A stretch of 64,000 nucleotides of DNA, from NCBI RefSeq assembly GCF_021869535.1, contig NW_026262734.1, positions 80,910,339 to 80,974,338 of the forward strand. The letters are read 5' to 3'. The stretch comes from Mytilus californianus. Taxonomy: Eukaryota; Mollusca; Bivalvia; Mytilida; Mytilidae. Below the pieces are notes generated by a model. It searched no databases, was not told where the DNA came from, and saw only the letters and a program-made list of their open reading frames with translations. The translations under genes were made by a program, and so were the position numbers. Shown here in pieces: positions 58,401-64,000 of the stretch. How positions within the stretch are numbered: the stretch's first letter is position 1; the number at the start of each line of letters is the position of its first letter.

Positions 58401-61400
58401 TGTGTGCATTTTTATATGTAAATATGGGCTACGGCCTAAATCGACTCTGAATAATTCTCAGTCTTACATGGCCTAAGACCATTTTATACTCATGTGGTAT
58501 GCTTTTTTTTAACTTTTCTTTACATTTAAAGTACATTTAATACTTATAGAAGAATAATGTATGGTTAAAAAACTTCAAAAACTTCAAATTGGTTGAAAAA
58601 AATGCATGTTTATGTAAGGCTTCCCTTAATTCGAAAATCTCTATTTTCAGGCACAGGCTCATATAAATTTGACTTTTGAATAACTGTAATAAATCTGATA
58701 AATCAAATGAGTGTTCCGTTGCTTTTAATACTTATTATATTAAATTCAAGAGTATTTAAAAAGCAAATTTTTGCAATATTTAAATTTTTTAGGCCAAAAT
58801 CTTGACAGTTGAAAATATTTGATTTAAACGTCAAAAATAAACATCCAAATTTCAATATTAAAATGGCCCTAGTTTCTATAATATATATCCTATGGCCATG
58901 AAACTTAACCAACTATCTTATAATTGCCTAAGCTTAGGTCATGCAAAGTTTTATTAAAATTGGTCAAGTCTTTCTATCCTATTAGGTCCAAGGACACAGT
59001 TATCGTCCTTTGGTTTTCGTTGTCTACGAATATAGTCCCTAGTGTGAACAGTGTATAACTTGCATTTTTTTTTGATACACTTTCCCAATTTATTTCTTGA
59101 TATTTTATGCATGAAATATTAAGTAAGGGGATGAAATTACATGTTAAAAAAATTTGGGTGCTGAATCTTTATGTTAAGTAGTGATTTGGTCCAGTTAAAA
59201 AAGGTCAAAAATTAGAATGTCTGAAGCTGTCAAACTGAATTTTAGCCCCCCTTAACACAGAATTGTCAATATTTTGAGTTAGAGCTGGTAGAAGTTTCTA
59301 TAAATTTGATATTATTTGTATCAATAGTAGTACACTACACTGTAAAAATCTTTTTAAGATAGAGCAGGTGTGATTTTTTTAATTTGAATTTATTGTCTAA
59401 AAGAAATGCACTACGAAATAACTGTGTTCTCGGGCCTAAGAGATGAATTCCGTAAATGTAGATTCTGTACTTTGGCAACTTTCCTGAATGGTTTGCTGGT
59501 TTCAATTTGTCAAACTCAATAAAAGTAAAGCATTTACATCTTTGTTTGACAGAAATTCTGTTTAAATGTCCCATTTTGGCATTATACAGCTAAAATAAGC
59601 ATTTTAAAGCAGTTTCCATTTTATGCCTAAGAGCCATGCTGACTTTCTATCTGACAGCTTTTTATGTTCCTGATATTTGTTTTTCTATGCTTAAATCAAA
59701 TTTAATTAACCATTTGTGAACTCGGAATCTAGAGAAAAGTAGATTATCACAGAAAAAATGTGCAGAATATTTGTATTTATGTCCCTAGTTAAACAGCCTG
59801 TTTGATGTATGTGAAATGTGAAGAGCTTTGTACATAAAATCTGTAGTCCATCACAAATATTTCACTAAATCTGTAAAAAAAACACTTTACAATGATCAGT
59901 ACACCCTATTCATTTCATATGCTACCATAATTTTCTTCTTTAGGATAGTAAGTGGTTCAAATATATGCCAAATGAGACTAAAACTACATGCAAGTTTTCC
60001 ATTGAAAAGTGAAAAACTGGTCATCAGACCATTCTGTCTGCAAAAAAAAGTTGAATTCAAGAGTCCTTTTGCAATTAGACTTCTTGTATCATGACATCTT
60101 AGCATAGAAATGAGCAAAAAGTAACAAATTTCAATTTCTTATAGCCTCTGTGTGCATTTTTATATGTAAATATGGGCTACGGCCTAAATCGACTCTAAAT
60201 AATTCTCAGTCTTACATGGCCTAAGACCATTTTATACTCATGTGGTATGCTTTTTGTAACTTTTCTTTACATTTAAAGTACATTTAATACTTATAGAAGA
60301 ATAATGTATGGTTAAAAAACTTCAAAAACTTCAAATTGGTTGAAAAAAATGCATGTTTATGTAAGGCTTCCCTTAATTCGAAAATCTCTATTTTCAGGCA
60401 CAGGCTCATATAAATTTGACTTTTGAATAACTGTAATAAATCTGATAAATCAAATGAGTGTTCCGTTGCTTTTAATACTTATTATATTAAATTCAAGAGT
60501 ATTTAAAAAGCAAATTTTTGCAATATTTAAATTTTTTAGGCCAAAATCTTGACAGTTGAAAATATTTGATTTAAACGTCAAAAATAAACATCCAAATTTC
60601 AATATTAAAATGGCCCTAGTTTCTATAATATATATCCTATGGCCATGAAACTTAACCAACTATCTTATAATTGCCTAAGCTTAGGTCATGCAAATTTTTA
60701 TTAAAATTGGTCAAGTCTTTCTATCCTATTAGGTCCAAGGACACAGTTATCGTCCTTTGGTTTTCGTTGTCTACGAATATAGTCCCTAGTGTGAACAGTG
60801 TATAACTTGCATTTTTTTTTGATACACTTTCCAATTTATTTCTTGATATTTTATGCATGAAATATTAAGTAAGGGGATGAAATTACATGTTAAAAAAATT
60901 TGGGTGCTGAATCTTTATGTTAAGTAGTGATTTGGTCCAGTTAAAAAAGGTCAAAAATTAGAATGTCTGAAGCTGTCAAACTGAATTTTAGCCCCCCTTA
61001 ACACAGAATTGTCAATATTTTGAGTTAGAGCTGGTAGAAGTTTCTATAATTTTGATATTATTTGTATCAATAGTAGTACACTACACTGTAAAAATCTTTT
61101 TAAGATAGAGCAGGTGTGATTTTTTTAATTTGAATTTATTGTCTAAAAGAAATGCACTACGAAATAACTGTGTTCTCGGGCCTAAGAGATGAATTCCGTA
61201 AATGTAGATTCTGTACTTTGGCAACTTTCCTGAATGGTTTGCTGGTTTCAATTTGTCAAACTCAATAAAAGTAAAGCATTTACATCTTTGTTTGACAGAA
61301 ATTCTGTTTAAATGTCCCATTTTGGCATTATACAGCTAAAATAAGCATTTTAAAGCAGTTTCCATTTTATGCCTAAGAGCCATGCTGACTTTCTATCTGA

Positions 61401-64000
61401 CAGCTTTTTATGTTCCTGATATTTGTTTTTCTATGCTTAAATCAAATTTAATTAACCATTTGTGAACTCGGAATCTAGAGAAAAGTAGATTATCACAGAA
61501 AAAATGTGCAGAATATTTGTATTTATGTCCCTAGTTAAACAGCCTGTTTGATGTATGTGAAATGTGAAGAGCTTTGTACATAAAATCTGTAGTCCATCAC
61601 AAATATTTCACTAAATCTGTAAAAAAAATACTTTACAATGATCAGTACACCCTATTCATTTCATATGCTACCATAATTTTCTTCTTTAGGATAGTAAGTG
61701 GTTCAAATATATGCCAAATGAGACTAAAACTACATGCAAGTTTTCCATTGAAAAGTGAAAAACTGGTCATCAGACCATTCTGTCTGCAAAAAAAAGTTGA
61801 ATTCAAGAGTCCTTTTGCAATTAGACTTCTTGTATCATGACATCTTAGCATAGAAATGAGCAAAAAGTAACAAATTTCAATTTCTTATAGCCTCTGTGTG
61901 CATTTTTATATGTAAATATGGGCTACGGCCTAAATCGACTCTAAATAATTCTCAGTCTTACATGGCCTAAGACCATTTTATACTCATGTGGTATGCTTTT
62001 TGTAACTTTTCTTTACATTTAAAGTACATTTAATACTTATAGAAGAATAATGTATGGTTAAAAAACTTCAAAAACTTCAAATTGGTTGAAAAAAATGCAT
62101 GTTTATGTAAGGCTTCCCTTAATTCGAAAATCTCTATTTTCAGGCACAGGCTCATATAAATTTGACTTTTGAATAACTGTAATAAATCTGATAAATCAAA
62201 TGAGTGTTCCGTTGCTTTTAATACTTATTATATTAAATTCAAGAGTATTTAAAAAGCAAATTTTTGCAATATTTAAATTTTTTAGGCCAAAATCTTGACA
62301 GTTGAAAATATTTGATTTAAACGTCAAAAATAAACATCCAAATTTCAATATTAAAATGGCCCTAGTTTCTATAATATATATCCTATGGCCATGAAACTTA
62401 ACCAACTATCTTATAATTGCCTAAGCGTAGGTCATGCAAAGTTTTATTAAAATTGGTCAAGTCTTTCTATCCTATTAGGTCCAAGGACACAGTTATCGTC
62501 CTTTGGTTTTCGTTGTCTACGAATATAGTCCCTAGTGTGAACAGTGTATAACTTGCATTTTTTTTTGATACACTTTCCCAATTTATTTCTTGATATTTTA
62601 TGCATGAAATATTAAGTAAGGGGATGAAATTACATGTTAAAAAAATTTGGGTGCTGAATCTTTATGTTAAGTAGTGATTTGGTCCAGTTAAAAAAGGTCA
62701 AAAATTAGAATGTCTGAAGCTGTCAAACTGAATTTTAGCCCCCCTTAACACAGAATTGTCAATATTTTGAGTTAGAGCTGGTAGAAGTTTCTATAATTTT
62801 GATATTATTTGTATCAATAGTAGTACACTACACTGTAAAAATCTTTTTAAGATAGAGCAGGTGTGATTTTTTTAATTTGAATTTATTGTCTAAAAGAAAT
62901 ACACTATGAAATAACTGTGTTCTCGGGCCTAAGAGATGAATTCCGTAAATGTAGATTCTGTACTTTGGCAACTTTCCTGAATGGTTTGCTGGTTTCAATT
63001 TGTCAAACTCAATAAAAGTAAAGCATTTACATCTTTGTTTGACAGAAATTCTGTTTAAATGTCCCATTTTGGCATTATACAGCTAAAATAAGCATTTTAA
63101 AGCAGTTTCCATTTTATGCCTAAGAGCCATGCTGACTTTCTATCTGACAGCTTTTTATGTTCCTGATATTTGTGTTTCTATGCTTAAATCAAATTTAATT
63201 AACCATTTGTGAACTCGGAATCTAGAGAAAAGTAGATTATCACAGAAAAAATGTGCAGAATATTTGTATTTATGTCCCTAGTTAAACAGCCTGTTTGATG
63301 TATGTGAAATGTGAAGAGCTTTGTACATAAAATCTGTAGTCCATCACAAATATTTCACTAAATCTGTAAAAAAAACACTTTACAATGATCAGTACACCCT
63401 ATTCATTTCATATGCTACCATAATTTTCTTCTTTAGGATAGTAAGTGGTTCAAATATATGCCAAATGAGACTAAAACTACATGCAAGTTTTCCATTGAAA
63501 AGTGAAAAACTGGTCATCAGACCATTCTGTCTGCAAAAAAAAGTTGAATTCAAGAGTCCTTTTGCAATTAGACTTCTTGTATCATGACATCTTAGCATAG
63601 AAATGAGCAAAAAGTAACAAATTTCAATTTCTTATAGCCTCTGTGTGCATTTTTATATGTAAATATGGGCTACGGCCTAAATCGACTCTGAATAATTCTC
63701 AGTCTTACATGGCCTAAGACCATTTTATACTCATGTGGTATGCTTTTTTTAACTTTTCTTTACATTTAAAGTACATTTAATACTTATAGAAGAATAATGT
63801 ATGGTTAAAAAACTTCAAAAACTTCAAATTGGTTGAAAAAAATGCATGTTTATGTAAGGCTTCCCTTAATTCGAAAATCTCTATTTTCAGGCACAGGCTC
63901 ATATAAATTTGACTTTTGAATAACTGTAATAAATCTGATAAATCAAATGAGTGTTCCGTTGCTTTTAATACTTATTATATTAAATTCAAGAGTATTTAAA
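55483..64000 (+). repeat. Satellite block IV: units 14-18, trimer register
   Basis: Units 14 and 17 end with CTAAGCGTAGG instead of CTAAGCTTAGG. Units 15 and 18 share CGACTCTGAATAATTC and a longer T run (near 58506 and 63744). Both pairs are 5241 bp apart, i.e. three units. Units 15-18 share GAAGCTGTC; units 16 and 17 share GATATTTGTTTTTC. Confidence 0.85.

Larger units (their letters stand above)
32746..64000 (+). repeat. Tandem array (satellite) of 1746-1750-bp units, 17 complete plus one partial
   Basis: The word CCTATTAGGTCCAAGGACAC starts units at 32751, 34501, 36251, 38001, 39751, 41501, 43249, 44997, 46745, 48493, 50241, 51989, 53736, 55483, 57230, 58978, 60725 and 62471, giving periods of 1750 (five), 1748, 1747 and 1746 bp. 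Neighbouring units differ at only a few positions (above 99% identical by eye), all in direct orientation. The array is open at the window end. Units are AT-rich and code for nothing recognisable: frames of 69-88 codons recur only because the DNA recurs, overlap on both strands and break with single homopolymer changes. A large homogenised satellite is the simplest description. A tandemly amplified non-autonomous element, or a centromeric or subtelomeric satellite, are possible identities. Confidence 0.97.

Noticed and set aside
32746-64000. CRISPR-like array
   Set aside because: The repeat unit is 1.75 kb with no short repeat/unique spacer alternation, and the sequence is eukaryotic.
32746-64000. 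rDNA, histone or other tandem gene cluster
   Set aside because: No rRNA, 5S, snRNA or histone sequence was recognised in the unit, and its AT-rich, frame-poor character does not fit.

Overview
The window is AT-rich (roughly two-thirds A+T), eukaryotic and very poor in intact genes. Several dispersed repeats match sequences I remember as abundant in mytilid mussels. Together with bivalve-type gene families (a short-chain-collagen-C4-like secreted protein, a Cys-loop receptor, METTL24-like methyltransferases), they point to a marine bivalve, most likely Mytilus or a close relative. The assignment rests on memory of those repeats and not on a search.

Layout. (1) 1-6.4 kb: a decayed multi-exon gene on the + strand encoding a coiled-coil protein of an uncharacterised multicopy family. 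It carries at least four in-frame stops and about six frameshifts, has a dispersed repeat in an intron, and is closed at its 3' end by another repeat. (2) 6.4-12.4 kb: no intact gene; two minisatellites (44-bp and 37-bp units), dispersed repeats and one doubtful glycosyltransferase-like exon. (3) 12.5-13.1 kb: a dead pogo/Tigger-type DDE transposase whose first catalytic Asp reads Gly. (4) 14.9-25.8 kb: a minus-strand, three-exon short-chain-collagen-C4-like gene. A direct tandem duplication of about 5 kb doubled exons 1 and 2 but not exon 3, and neither reading of the gene is intact. The duplicated unit carries a tRNA-derived SINE, a hairpin-ended element and other repeats inside the introns, and a complex fold-back sits exactly at the exon-1 donor of the distal copy. 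(5) 25.8-27.0 kb: dispersed repeats. (6) 27.7-28.9 kb: two partial METTL24-like methyltransferase pseudogenes, minus strand. (7) 29.1-30.3 kb: an intronless nicotinic-type Cys-loop receptor, minus strand, with one frameshift and a poly(A) signal followed by an A21 tract, i.e. the signature of a retrocopy. (8) 30.9-32.7 kb: dispersed repeats and a reverse-transcriptase fragment. (9) 32.75 kb to the window end: an almost perfectly homogeneous direct tandem array of 17 complete units plus one partial unit of 1746-1750 bp, more than 31 kb, with no supported gene. Single-base variants shared between non-adjacent units show dimer and trimer registers, as expected from unequal exchange.

No genes here form a pathway. 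The window is best read as a gene graveyard (five pseudogene loci from different families plus mobile-element debris) beside a large satellite array, a setting typical of heterochromatin or another region of relaxed selection. The most distinctive object is the 1.75-kb satellite; the most informative gene history is the exon-duplicated collagen-C4-like gene.
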